From Paenibacillus luteus (lineage in GTDB: Bacteria > Bacillota > Bacilli > Paenibacillales > Paenibacillaceae), in assembly GCF_006542765.1 (NCBI RefSeq), contig NZ_SKCD01000011.1, positions 545,520 through 609,519 on the forward strand: 64,000 nt of DNA. The letters run 5' to 3'. A program made the translations under genes and the position numbers. The notes beneath the pieces were generated by a model, which was given only the letters and a program-made list of their open reading frames with translations, had not been told where the DNA came from and did no database searches. Below, piece by piece: positions 25,613 to 34,876 of this stretch. Position 1 is the stretch's first letter. Each line of letters opens with the position of its first letter.

Positions 25613-26321
25613 AGGCAGTATCCACATGTTTGTTAAATTTGTAGCCAATGCTGAACACGGTCGTAATCAAGTCCGCTGCATCCAGTTTTTTGCGCAACCG
25701 TTGGATATGGGTATCCACTGTTCTCGTGTCTCCCGTATAATCGTATCCCCATACGTAATCCAGCAGCTCCGTTCGAGTGAAAATTTTCCCCCTATTTGTA
25801 TAGAGTTTCAGGAGGAGATCAAATTCCTTAGGTGTCAATTCAATTTCCTTTCCGCTTTTCTTAACGACTCTTTCACTAATAGCGATCTCGATCTCCTTGA
25901 AACGAATGACTTGCTCTTCTTGATCGGTATTTCCATCGGCTTGCCGATTGGCTTGCGCAACCCGTCGGAGGATGGTTCGAATCCGTGCAATGACTTCCCT
26001 TAAATCAAAGGGCTTCGTAATGTAGTCATCCGCGCCAAATTCGAGCCCCAAAATTTTATCGGTAATATCCGATTTTGCCGTAATCATCAGAATTGGGATA
26101 TTATACGAAGCTGTTACTTGCTTGCAAATATCCAAGCCGCTTTGATCCGGCAGCATCCAATCGAGCAGCAGCAAATCCGGTTTGAAGGACGCAATTGCCT
26201 TCAGACCGTTTGCACCTGTATTGGCTTTTTCCGTTTCATAACCTTCCAAATTGAGACCGTATTCCAGTATATCTGCAATTGCAGCTTCATCTTCAATAAT
26301 TAAAATTTTAGTTTTGTCCAT
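25596..26321 (-). CDS. OmpR/PhoB-family response regulator
   Basis: A 241-aa protein with a receiver containing the ILIIEDE acidic patch, phospho-acceptor Asp in LLLLDWMLPD (residue 54 counted from this start) and KPFD, then a winged helix with LTPKEFDLLLKLY and DTHIQRLRKKLD. The ATG at 26321 has AAGGA six bases upstream; an in-frame ATG at 26327 abuts that site and is less likely. First gene of the regulator-kinase-lipoprotein operon. A TATAAT hexamer (26356-26351) lies 30 bp upstream but without a clear -35. It is divergent from germination operon 2. Confidence 0.92.
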   Translation of the reverse strand: MDKTKILIIEDEAAIADILEYGLNLEGYETEKANTGANGLKAIASFKPDLLLLDWMLPDQSGLDICKQVTASYNIPILMITAKSDITDKILGLEFGADDYITKPFDLREVIARIRTILRRVAQANRQADGNTDQEEQVIRFKEIEIAISERVVKKSGKEIELTPKEFDLLLKLYTNRGKIFTRTELLDYVWGYDYTGDTRTVDTHIQRLRKKLDAADLITTVFSIGYKFNKHVDTAYDPHD

Positions 26322-26618
26322 ATCCATTCCTTATACGTCTGATTTTCAACATTATACTTCTTGCATGTATCGGCAACGTAATCAACTTGTCACAAACTTG
26401 TAAACTTCATAGGTTTGAGTTTGATAAATCACATCGTTTCCTGAATCATGAATTTATGTTCTCCAGATTCATGCAAAATAATATCATCTTTATCGGTATT
26501 TATATCTTTTCTATCCCAACCTCGCATAATCGCCATCAATATCCAAACCGAATAGCATCCCTAATTAATGGAAACCCTAACATTACTTATTACCACCATT
26601 CCCAGAAAGGAGACCTTC

Positions 26619-28097
26619 ATGAAAACCTCTTTATCTATATCGTCAAGTTTGGAAGAAAATTTAAAAAGAATGGAAACTTATTTTGACAATTGCAAAGACC
26701 TAAAAATAACCTCGTGGCGCTTTGGACCTGACCTGGAAAGCACTGCGTTCACCGTCTATTTCGACACACTAATTAAGCAAGATCAGACAAACGATGTAAA
26801 AAAAGCTCTGCATATTCTCGTTTCTGAAGACATTGGCCCCGCATTGACCATTACAATTGAAGATATTATTCGTTTTTTTGAAAATCAAGGCACAGCTTCC
26901 CCAACTACGCAGCGAATGGAAACGATGGATCAAGCGGTTCAATCCATTCTGGACGGAGAAGTTGTTATTTTCTTCAACCGATGGGATAAGGCACTGAGCT
27001 ATGCTGCTCTTGATGTAGAACAGCGGCAAGCCACCGAGCCTATAACAGAACCCAGTGTGCAAGGTCCTCATGTAAGCTTTATTGAAAATCTCGATCGCAA
27101 TATCGGTGTCCTGCGCAACCTGCTAAAAACGCCAAAGCTTAAGTTCGAGTTTTGTTGCGCTGGAGAGCTTAGCCAAAGAAAAATAATGTTCGGTTATCTC
27201 GAAGGGACCGTTGATCCCGAAACCTTAACTGTATTCAAGCAGCGGATTGCAAAAATAGACAAGGAAGAAATATTAGATACCTCCTATTTGGAGGAATGGA
27301 TCGGTGACTCTATGTATTCTCCTTTCCCTCAGGTTCGATATACGGAACGTCCAGATAACGCTATATCTGCTTTGCTTGACGGCAAAATCATCTCCATGGT
27401 TAATGGCAGCCCCTCCATCTTAATTTGTCCTGGAAGCTTTTTGGAATTTTTTATAACCAGTGAGGATTATTATTATCGTCCCATATTTTCTTCCTTGATT
27501 CGATGGATTAGAGTGGCCGCCTTTCTCATAGCCCTGATGCTTCCAAGCACCTATATCGCACTATCTTCCTTTCATTCCGAGCTCATTCCGACTGTACTGC
27601 TGCTAGCGATCTTGAACACACGGGAAGGCATTCCGTTTCCGGTCATGGTCGAGGCGCTCATTATGGAATTTTTCTTTGAACTGTTGAGGGAAGCCGGTAT
27701 CCGTCTGCCAAGACCCATTGGTTCTGCAGTGAGTATCGTCGGAGCGCTTGTCATTGGAGAGGCAGCCATTCAATCCCAAATCGCGTCTCCAGTGATGGTC
27801 ATCGTTGTCGCGTTAACAGGCATCGCGTCTTTTGCGCTGCCGCAATACAATATGGCTATTGCCATTCGAATTTTGCGTTTTCCTTTGATGTTTCTTGCCG
27901 CAACCTTCGGTGGTCTTGGCATCATGTTCGGTTTCATTCTAATCTATCTACACCTAGCAACCCTGCGTTCTCTAGGACAGCCCTATTTGGCAGCGCTCAC
28001 CCCTCTAGATATGAGTAAGCTGCGGGATGCATTATTTGTATTTCCGCGAAAAGTGCTGCTGCATTCACCAAGAAGCAAACACATGCGCAAAAAATAA
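26619..28097 (+). CDS. Spore germination receptor A subunit (GerA family), operon 2
   Basis: A 492-aa GerA-type receptor subunit, clearly paralogous to 7605-9107. It has a cytoplasmic N-terminal half, the PFPQVRYTERPDN element, the REGIPFPVMVEALIMEFF signature followed by REAGIRLPRPIGSAVSIVG, and a C-terminal membrane bundle. ATG 26619 with GAAAGGAGA is preferred to an upstream in-frame Met at 26568, which has no ribosome site. It heads the second A-C-D-B operon. Its N-terminal third differs strongly from operon 1, so the two receptors probably answer different germinants. Confidence 0.94.
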   Translation: MKTSLSISSSLEENLKRMETYFDNCKDLKITSWRFGPDLESTAFTVYFDTLIKQDQTNDVKKALHILVSEDIGPALTITIEDIIRFFENQGTASPTTQRMETMDQAVQSILDGEVVIFFNRWDKALSYAALDVEQRQATEPITEPSVQGPHVSFIENLDRNIGVLRNLLKTPKLKFEFCCAGELSQRKIMFGYLEGTVDPETLTVFKQRIAKIDKEEILDTSYLEEWIGDSMYSPFPQVRYTERPDNAISALLDGKIISMVNGSPSILICPGSFLEFFITSEDYYYRPIFSSLIRWIRVAAFLIALMLPSTYIALSSFHSELIPTVLLLAILNTREGIPFPVMVEALIMEFFFELLREAGIRLPRPIGSAVSIVGALVIGEAAIQSQIASPVMVIVVALTGIASFALPQYNMAIAIRILRFPLMFLAATFGGLGIMFGFILIYLHLATLRSLGQPYLAALTPLDMSKLRDALFVFPRKVLLHSPRSKHMRKK

Positions 28098-28116
28098 TGT
28101 GAGGGAGAGAACGCAT

Positions 28117-29286
28117 TTGAAGGCTCTTGCTGCTATGATCATTTCTACGCTTATTCTGAGTCTGACGTGCGGATGCTGGGATAATAATGAATTGGACGAA
28201 TATGGCTTCGTACAAGCTTTAGCCATTGATCGAACAAAGGACAATCTAATCCAACTAACCACCCATTTCTATAATCCATCTAGCAAAATGGAAATTGGCG
28301 ACGGCGGGAAGGCATCGCAAAAGGGTATCAATATCCAAACAAGTGGTGAAACCATTTTTGATGCGGTGCGGGACATTCCGATTAAGTTCGGACGTAAAGC
28401 CAAATGGGATCATATGCGCGTCATTCTGCTCGGTGAACGATTAACCAAGACTCAAAACATTATGGAGGTTCTGGATTATTTCTCAAGGGATCAAGAGCCG
28501 CGGGGTACCGTCTTACCGCTTGTTGCCAAAGGAAACGCTGGTGACTTTCTGAAGATTCAACCCTTTATTGAGCAAACCATTGGCCAGCAGTTCAAAAAAA
28601 TGGAAACGAGCGGAGCTATTTATACTGCCAAAACATCCAATATTCCATTTTATGAGCTGGCGATTCAATTAAAGAGCCCTTCGAAAACATCGGCTATTCC
28701 TGTTATTCATAAAATCAATGATCAGCGTGATGCGGAAGTATCAGGCGTTGCTTTTATTAAAGATGGCAATCTGGTTCATATCATCGGAGAGATGGATACC
28801 GAGGCTTATATGATGCTAACAAATAAATACGTAAACGGTATTTTGGATTTCCCTTGTATAGGAAACTCTAAAGGTTATGTACAAAACAAAGAGACGCTTG
28901 AGGTTTTGTCATTCTATAGCAAAGTGACACCAAAAGTCGAGGGAAATAACGTAACCGTCGACGTTAAATTGGAGATTAAGGGTACGGTTGGCGAGCTTAG
29001 ATGTTCCCTTCTCACCACAAAGAAAGATATCGAGCGCTTCGAAAATGCAATTAATGAACGGGTTAAACAGCAGGTTCAGCATGCTGTTGCGACATTTAAG
29101 CAGCAAAAACTCGACGCAATCGGCATCGGCAATCAAATTTACCGAAGAAATCCAAAACTCTGGAAACGGCTCGAGCCATCATGGGATACCCATCTTGCAC
29201 AAAGTCAGTTTCAAATCACGGTTGATACAGAAGTATTAAGCACCGGCATGAACGTAGGCACCCCATTTGGCAAAAAGGAGAAGTAG
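28117..29286 (+). CDS. Ger(x)C-family germination lipoprotein, operon 2
   Basis: A 389-aa C subunit. An open frame extends upstream into the A gene, but the real start is TTG 28117 (MKALAAMII), with GAGGGAGAG 8 nt before it and a good signal peptide. The lipobox is slightly unusual, TCGC, before the standard GerC opening CWDNNELDEYGFVQALAIDR. Two cysteines sit in a row of three at the processing site (C-G-C), so which one is lipidated needs care; the second fits the GCWD pattern of the family. It follows the A gene by 19 nt and precedes the D-type gene by 2 nt. Confidence 0.93.
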   Translation: MKALAAMIISTLILSLTCGCWDNNELDEYGFVQALAIDRTKDNLIQLTTHFYNPSSKMEIGDGGKASQKGINIQTSGETIFDAVRDIPIKFGRKAKWDHMRVILLGERLTKTQNIMEVLDYFSRDQEPRGTVLPLVAKGNAGDFLKIQPFIEQTIGQQFKKMETSGAIYTAKTSNIPFYELAIQLKSPSKTSAIPVIHKINDQRDAEVSGVAFIKDGNLVHIIGEMDTEAYMMLTNKYVNGILDFPCIGNSKGYVQNKETLEVLSFYSKVTPKVEGNNVTVDVKLEIKGTVGELRCSLLTTKKDIERFENAINERVKQQVQHAVATFKQQKLDAIGIGNQIYRRNPKLWKRLEPSWDTHLAQSQFQITVDTEVLSTGMNVGTPFGKKEK

Positions 29287-29288
29287 CG

Positions 29289-29537
29289 TTGTTCGGAAGA
29301 TTACTCTGTGTATTGGTTTTAGCTGCTGCAATGTTAATTTGTGATATCCCGAAATTTAAGATTGCCGCTCCGCGAGACCGAGTCGTATATGGAGCGCTGT
29401 TTGTGGTTCTGGCATATCTTAGCTTTCTGTTTATTTCCAGCATACACGGACCCAATGTGGATTCCGTCTTTAATCTGCTGGCAGCGCCAGCCAAACAGAT
29501 TATCCAATGGCTTGACCCGGCAAAATCGTTATCCTAA
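29289..29537 (+). CDS. Small two-TM germinant-receptor D-type subunit, operon 2
   Basis: An 82-aa protein starting at TTG 29289 with AAGGAG inside the end of the C gene. Two hydrophobic segments (about 4-18 and 33-53) flank a short basic loop containing a conserved-looking (V/C)D-x-P motif, then a Pro-Asn segment and an amphipathic tail, as in the 77-aa protein of operon 1. Position between C and B genes is identical. It matches the known class of germinant-receptor D subunits in size and topology. Confidence 0.8.
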   Translation: MFGRLLCVLVLAAAMLICDIPKFKIAAPRDRVVYGALFVVLAYLSFLFISSIHGPNVDSVFNLLAAPAKQIIQWLDPAKSLS

Positions 29538-29557
29538 GCGTCAATCAGGAGGAGATC

Positions 29558-30664
29558 ATGAGAAAGCAAGAACGTATTAGCTCAGTCCAAATGTCCATGC
29601 TGTTTCTCATATTCATGACGGGCTCCTCCATCGTGATAATCCCTGCTCCACTAACTGGCATGGCTGGTAATGGGGCATGGATTTCACTTCTGATTGCGTA
29701 CACCTTAGGCATGCTTCTAATGACTGCCTTACTTTATTTGTACAGGCAATTTCCTGATAAATCGATTGTTGAATACAGCCGTATCACCCTAGGCAATGGA
29801 TTAACGATGATTATTCTTCTCCCCTTTACTTTTGTGATGTTTTGGAATGTAGCAGGCATTGTGATCGAAATAGGCACTTTTTTCAAAAGCACCATGTTAA
29901 AAGAAACGCCAACGTATGCCGTAAGTACTCTTTTTTTTATTACGATCGCTTTGAGCGCACTCGCTGGAATCGAAGTGATGGCTAGAATGGCAGCCGTTTT
30001 ATTAGCCTTAATGTTTGGTTGCATCATTTTGGTCTTGGCCTTGGTTGGCCCCCTGTATCACCCCGAATACCTGCTTCCTGTGCTGCCTGATGGGATTGGT
30101 CCTGTACTTCATGCCGCTTATATTGCGTATGGATTCCCTTACTCCGAGCTTGTGATCTTTGCTGTCATTTTGCCGCTGATTAAGATGAAGGACAAATCTA
30201 AAGTTGGCAAGCATATGTACCTAGCACTGATAGTCAATACTTTAACCACACTTGCATCAGTTATTTGCAGTATCATGGTTCTAGGTCCACTTTCAGGCGA
30301 CCTTAAATATTCTTTATATCAGCTTGCCCGTCTGATCTTTGTACAGGAGGTCATCGAGAGAATCGAATCCGTCATCGGCTTCTCGCTCATTGTAGGCTTC
30401 TACTTCAAAGCGTCCCTACTCCTGCTCATTTTGATCAAGTTTTTGGCACAGCTGCTTAGACTGAATAGTGAACGTCTCCTAGTCTTTCCTGTTGCTTTCA
30501 TTTGCCTCATGCTGTCGCTGACTACCTACACAAACGAGGCAGATCTAGAGGAAGTGGTCAATATCACTTGGCCTTTGCTCAACAATATTGCATATGTTTT
30601 CCCTATGCTGTTACTAGCATTCGTTGCTTTCATGCGAAAACATAGCAAACGCGGTAAAAGTTGA
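29558..30664 (+). CDS. Spore germination receptor B subunit (GerB-type endospore permease), operon 2
   Basis: A 368-aa multi-pass membrane protein with the opening MLFLIFMTGSSIVIIPAPL that corresponds to the GerAB first helix and ligand site. About ten membrane segments follow. AGGAGGAG precedes ATG 29558. It is paralogous to 10584-11711 but clearly divergent at the pocket region (SSIVIIPAPL against TSILITPAGL), consistent with a different germinant. Last of the A-C-D-B set; a YetF-type gene follows 116 nt later on the same strand. Confidence 0.94.
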   Translation: MRKQERISSVQMSMLFLIFMTGSSIVIIPAPLTGMAGNGAWISLLIAYTLGMLLMTALLYLYRQFPDKSIVEYSRITLGNGLTMIILLPFTFVMFWNVAGIVIEIGTFFKSTMLKETPTYAVSTLFFITIALSALAGIEVMARMAAVLLALMFGCIILVLALVGPLYHPEYLLPVLPDGIGPVLHAAYIAYGFPYSELVIFAVILPLIKMKDKSKVGKHMYLALIVNTLTTLASVICSIMVLGPLSGDLKYSLYQLARLIFVQEVIERIESVIGFSLIVGFYFKASLLLLILIKFLAQLLRLNSERLLVFPVAFICLMLSLTTYTNEADLEEVVNITWPLLNNIAYVFPMLLLAFVAFMRKHSKRGKS

Positions 30665-30779
30665 GCTGGTGCAACCTCTATTTCGTTTGTTTATGCCATT
30701 GATTATTTTTGATCCTTGCATCTGTTCCCAATCAAATTTTTGGAATGATATGATTAAAAATTGAAAGAAGGTCTTGTCT

Positions 30780-31487
30780 GTGGGAGTTTGGGACACGGCA
30801 ATAAGGTCTCTATTGGCCTTTACCACTATGATGATCATTGCACGTATTTTGGGCAAGGGTACAATTGCTCAGATGACTTACCATGATTTTGTAGCATCCA
30901 TAACGATGGGAGCCATTACGGCTAATATCGCTTTTAACAGTACGATACCCTTATGGAGCCTATTAACTGCTGCATTTACTTTCACCGGAATTGCTTACGT
31001 ATTAATGATATTTGCGATGAAAAATCGCAAACTTCGAAGTTGGTTTTCGGGTAAGCCTACCGTATTGATTCAAGATGGCAAAATCCTTGAAAACAATATG
31101 AAAAAACTTAAGATCACACTGGATACACTCAATCAAGAGTTGAGGGAAAAGGATGTTTTCAACATTCTAGAAGTTCAATATGCCATATTAGAACTTAACG
31201 GTAACGTTTCGGTCTTGAGAACGCCAGAAAGCATGGCAGTGACAAGGAAAGACATGCATTTGGTTGTTCAGTCAAAACAAGCTTTCCCCATCGAATTGAT
31301 TATGGACGGAAAAATAATCGAGTCTAATTTTAAGCAAAATAATATAACCGAAGATTGGCTGCGTTCACAAATTGAGCTGAAGAAACTTTCATTCGATAAC
31401 ATCAATTATGCTGTCATCAGCTCAACTGGAAATCTTTACTTGGATGAGCTAAAAGACCAAATTAGCAATCCAATTGACATTGAATGA
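30780..31487 (+). CDS. yetF: YetF/DUF421-family membrane protein
   Basis: A 235-aa protein. It has three N-terminal membrane segments with the DUF421 signature RILGKGTIAQMTYHDFVASI, then a cytoplasmic domain with GKPTVLIQDGKI, the usual order of YetF/YrbG-type proteins. GTG 30780 is chosen because AGAAGG lies 8 nt upstream; a TTG at 30774 would be too close to it. YetF-related proteins (YetF, 2Duf) are found in the Bacillus spore inner membrane, and 2Duf stabilises spores and affects germinant receptors. Its place directly after a germination operon makes a spore role attractive here, as inference. Confidence 0.88.
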   Translation: MGVWDTAIRSLLAFTTMMIIARILGKGTIAQMTYHDFVASITMGAITANIAFNSTIPLWSLLTAAFTFTGIAYVLMIFAMKNRKLRSWFSGKPTVLIQDGKILENNMKKLKITLDTLNQELREKDVFNILEVQYAILELNGNVSVLRTPESMAVTRKDMHLVVQSKQAFPIELIMDGKIIESNFKQNNITEDWLRSQIELKKLSFDNINYAVISSTGNLYLDELKDQISNPIDIE

Positions 31488-31753
31488 AAAGACTTTCAGC
31501 GATTAAGCAGTTGAAGCCAAATCGGGCTACTAGAGCATAGATTTCATTGAACGGCCTGACTGATGTCGGTAACTGTGTATGTGCGCACACCATGCAATCA
31601 GCCGAACATCCATAGATCGCTTTTTTAAATTCAAAATGCTATATTGAAAATAATAACTAGGGAAGGGTGATGTGCCATGTTATGCATCTCCATCGAATAC
31701 ATCCATATTAAAAAAATAATATACAAACCTATCAACCAAAAGGATGGTCCTTC

Positions 31754-33244
31754 TTGAAAATGAATAATAGCAGTAACGTTCCTGTCCGTTTTTTTATTAA
31801 CGACAGGATCAAGCTTGAGAAAAATGCGTTAACTGAACTTGATCAGCTATTAACGGTAAACGAATCTGTAGAAATGTTGAAACAGCATACGCCCGGCTAT
31901 TTTATGAACGAGAACGCGAAAATCGAAGAAGTGTCGATCACTCCGGATTTTCACAAGGGAAGCGGCATTCCAATCGGTACAACCATCTTTACAAAAGGTT
32001 TCGTCATCCCCCAAGCGGTCGGTAATGACATCAATTGCGGGATGCGGTTATATACCACCTCGCTAGTAGAAGATGACATTCGGTCGAATCTCAAGCAAAT
32101 CGAAAGTGATATTCGCCATGTTTTCTTTGAAGGCGGCCGTCATATCCCAATGACAAGGATTCATCGTGAAGCGATTTTAAGAGAAGGCTTAATGGGTATT
32201 TTGGAATCGCAAAAATCATTAAGACGCGATGGTCTATGGCAATTTTACGATCCGAAGCAGCAAGAAATAGACTTATCGAAGGTAAACCGTTTAGGTTCAT
32301 TTATCACTGACCAAGTTGACGGACTCGATAGCTATTTAGGGAGCAATGACGTGACCTATGATAGCCAGATTGGCTCCATTGGCGGCGGGAATCATTTTGT
32401 AGAAATCCAAAAAGTAGTAAATATTCGCAATCATGCTTTAGCAAATGAATGGCAGATCAAGGCCGGGCAAATTGTCGTAATGATTCATACGGGTTCTGTT
32501 TCCATCGGTCATCATGCCGGACTGAACATTAAAGAAATGTTAAAAGACATCTATCCTAGATCTTTGAAGCAACCTAGTAATGGCATCTATGTACTTCCGC
32601 ATTCTGAACACTATGCTCCGCAATGGAAGCGTTACTGGACTTTGCTTCATAATGCAGCTAATTTCGCTTTTGCAAATCGTTTGTTTTTGGGACTCATGCT
32701 TCAAAAATCATTAGCCAACACTCTAAAAGATTTTGATTATAAATTGTTATACGATGCGCCGCATAATTTTGTTTGGGAAGAGACGATTGATGGCAGCCCA
32801 GGTTTTATCCACCGTAAAGGCTCTTGTACAGCGAAGTCGGCAGAGCAGATGATGAACACACCCTTTCAATACACGGGTGAACCCGTCTTCATTCCTGGCT
32901 CCATGGGTGCCAAGAGCTATATCCTCGCAGGACAAGGGAATCGGGAGAGTTTGTTCAGTGCAAGCCATGGCGCAGGCAGACAGTTATCCCGCGGTGATTC
33001 CGTTAAAGTGGATGATGCTTTGTTCCGTGACTTTATTTCAAAGTTCCATGTCGTTACGCCAATCGATCCCAGTCGCAACGATGTCAAATCCAGGCAGGAT
33101 ATCTTGAAAAAATGGGAAGAAGAATTGAAAAAAGAGGCGCCCTATGCATACAAGGATATCAATGCCATTATCGAATCGCATGAGGAACACGGCATGGCGC
33201 AAGTCGTGGCTGAGGTAGAACCGATCTTGACGATTAAAGGGTAA
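31754..33244 (+). CDS. rtcB: RtcB-family RNA ligase
   Basis: A 496-aa protein with the RtcB metal and guanylylation motifs in order: TPDFHKGSGIPIG, VGNDINCGMR, GGGNHFVEIQ, IHTGSVSIGHHAG, APHNF, HRKGSC, IPGSMGAKSYI and SASHGAGR. The final His of SHGAGR corresponds to the histidine that takes GMP in characterised RtcB. The enzyme joins 2',3'-cyclic-phosphate or 3'-phosphate ends to 5'-OH RNA ends using GTP and Mn2+, typically in RNA repair. TTG 31754 lies 9 nt after AGGA; an alternative ATG at 31760 is possible. No archease or RNA-cyclase gene is adjacent. Confidence 0.92.
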   Translation: MKMNNSSNVPVRFFINDRIKLEKNALTELDQLLTVNESVEMLKQHTPGYFMNENAKIEEVSITPDFHKGSGIPIGTTIFTKGFVIPQAVGNDINCGMRLYTTSLVEDDIRSNLKQIESDIRHVFFEGGRHIPMTRIHREAILREGLMGILESQKSLRRDGLWQFYDPKQQEIDLSKVNRLGSFITDQVDGLDSYLGSNDVTYDSQIGSIGGGNHFVEIQKVVNIRNHALANEWQIKAGQIVVMIHTGSVSIGHHAGLNIKEMLKDIYPRSLKQPSNGIYVLPHSEHYAPQWKRYWTLLHNAANFAFANRLFLGLMLQKSLANTLKDFDYKLLYDAPHNFVWEETIDGSPGFIHRKGSCTAKSAEQMMNTPFQYTGEPVFIPGSMGAKSYILAGQGNRESLFSASHGAGRQLSRGDSVKVDDALFRDFISKFHVVTPIDPSRNDVKSRQDILKKWEEELKKEAPYAYKDINAIIESHEEHGMAQVVAEVEPILTIKG

Positions 33245-33291
33245 CTTAATGTACCTTGTCTTTGAATAAACAAGCAATCATATAGCAAAAT

Positions 33292-33361
33292 AATCCCCTC
33301 AGATCCGCAGGATGAAGTTCATTGGTTAGCCTGAACTTTAATCGGCAAGAATGAGGGGATT
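33292..33361 (+). terminator. Terminator of rtcB with an inner hairpin
   Basis: The outer stem AATCCCCTCA / TGAGGGGATT is perfect, followed by TTTCTTG. The long loop holds a second hairpin, AGTTCA / TGAACT. The half-copy of the foldback element begins immediately after it. Confidence 0.75.
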
Positions 33362-33363
33362 TC

Positions 33364-33489
33364 TTGTAACCAGATTCTTTGATTGACTAAGACATTTAAG
33401 GTAAGAATCCGGCTACAAAGGCGAACACTTCGTTTCTTCAGAACGATCTTCTCGCTTCGCTTAAACTTCATTTTTTAGTTGAAATATAG
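33364..33489 (-). repeat. Foldback (MITE-like) element, copy 1, half-length
   Basis: 126 bp that match, in reverse orientation, about 125 bp of the complete copy at 35617-35814 (for example GTAACCAGATTC, GACTAAGACATTTAA, CAAAGGCGAACA, CTTCTCGCTTCGCTTAAAC). One terminal repeat remains at 33477-33489 in degraded form; the other half of the element is missing. It abuts the RtcB terminator and stops 3 nt before the gene at 33493. Confidence 0.85.
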
Positions 33490-33492
33490 TAA

Positions 33493-34854
33493 CTAAAGTT
33501 TTATAACCACGCAGCCATCCAATGCATCCCATTGTACTTTAGCGCCGAGTGCTTCAGAAATAAACCGGACTGGCACATACGTTTTCCCACGGTATGAAGT
33601 AATGGCAGCGTTCATTTTGTGTTTTTTTCCGTTCAAAGTAACATTAACATCATACACCTGCATCTCTAATCGTTGATCAGCATAAGTGACTATTATTTTA
33701 TCGTTCTCGTAGTTCACCTGTGCTCCAATCGATTCAAACAATGCACGCAGTGGTACCAAGGTGACTCCATTCACCTGAATCGGACCCGGCTCTGCCTTGA
33801 TATAGTTATCATTCACTTTTAATGATATTTGCCGGGTTGCAGGCTTGGCGTCGACCTTGCTCATGAAATGGTCAGGTTTTACGCTATACGGTAGGTTCCG
33901 ACGATTTCCCCAAGTCCAGATCATTCCGTTTTTGTCCAGTGCAGTGCCGCTATTCAAAGCAATTGCATTGATTTTAGTCATATTTTTCAATGGTTGTATT
34001 TGTTTTGGTGAGCCTCCAACCCAATCTGATTTCCCCCATACGGTACCGTCTTGATTCAAATATAACGAATAGAAGTTTTCGTAACTTACGCTGAGCTTAT
34101 GAAAATGTTGATTCGGGAGTTCGGATAAGAATCCTGTCTCTGGCAGGACCTTCACTTCACTATTGGAGGTGACATCACTATCAATTGCAGCAAAATCCTT
34201 TACAGCCGTTGGAGAAACCACCGAGTACATTCCCATATCCATGATATAAGTATTCCCATACCAATTTACGGTCTTTTTATCCTTCATCAACACCATTAAG
34301 CTTTGCATAGAGGCTCTAATTTCACTCACGTTCTCCACCGCTATTTTCGGAATGCTAGCTAAATCAAGATCAGCTTGTGTTGGAGCTGAGCATGACACTC
34401 CCCTATTATTTTGAAAGTCCGACCTCATGATGGCTACATAACAAGGACTCCCCCAAATATAGACTTGCCCCTTTTCGTTTAAAGCCATGAATGCAGGCCC
34501 CGCACTGATATCTTTAATATCATAGAGCTCAGTTATTCGTTTTGGTTTCTCGGTATCCTCTACACTCCAGGTCCACACTTCTCCTTTGGCAGTAAGCACT
34601 AGATTACCTGCGATTTTTGTTGCTCCTTCAATGCGAGGTCCTCGCAGTGCAGGACCACTGCCGGAGCCGATCCATATCGTGCCCCCCTCTTGCAGAGCAT
34701 AATAATATTCCGAATAACTGCTATCATACAGATCGATGATATGATCCAATGGAATGGCTTCGATCATTTGAGCTTTTGATCCGTATATCAAATTACTATT
34801 CACGATAGGTAGTAAAAACATGCCGACCAAAACTAATAGGATTATCTTCCTCAT
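33493..34854 (-). CDS. Secreted RCC1-like beta-propeller protein with copper-amine-oxidase-N-like domain
   Basis: A 453-aa exported protein. It has a signal peptide (about 1-25), RCC1-type repeats (for example GTIWIGSG, GEVWTWS, GQVYIWGS, GTVWGKSD, GMIWTWGN) from about 40 to 325, and a C-terminal copper-amine-oxidase N-terminal-like domain (about 338-453: VPLRALFESIGAQV ... VPVRFISEALGAKV). The second domain is common on Paenibacillus surface proteins and binds no copper by itself. AAGGGGAG precedes ATG 34854. Its 3' end is 3 nt from foldback copy 1 and its 5' end 23 nt from copy 2, so the gene is bracketed by repeats. Function unknown; probably a surface or wall-interacting protein. Confidence 0.82.
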   Translation of the reverse strand: MRKIILLVLVGMFLLPIVNSNLIYGSKAQMIEAIPLDHIIDLYDSSYSEYYYALQEGGTIWIGSGSGPALRGPRIEGATKIAGNLVLTAKGEVWTWSVEDTEKPKRITELYDIKDISAGPAFMALNEKGQVYIWGSPCYVAIMRSDFQNNRGVSCSAPTQADLDLASIPKIAVENVSEIRASMQSLMVLMKDKKTVNWYGNTYIMDMGMYSVVSPTAVKDFAAIDSDVTSNSEVKVLPETGFLSELPNQHFHKLSVSYENFYSLYLNQDGTVWGKSDWVGGSPKQIQPLKNMTKINAIALNSGTALDKNGMIWTWGNRRNLPYSVKPDHFMSKVDAKPATRQISLKVNDNYIKAEPGPIQVNGVTLVPLRALFESIGAQVNYENDKIIVTYADQRLEMQVYDVNVTLNGKKHKMNAAITSYRGKTYVPVRFISEALGAKVQWDALDGCVVIKL

Positions 34855-34876
34855 TACAAATGCTCCCCTTTAACAA

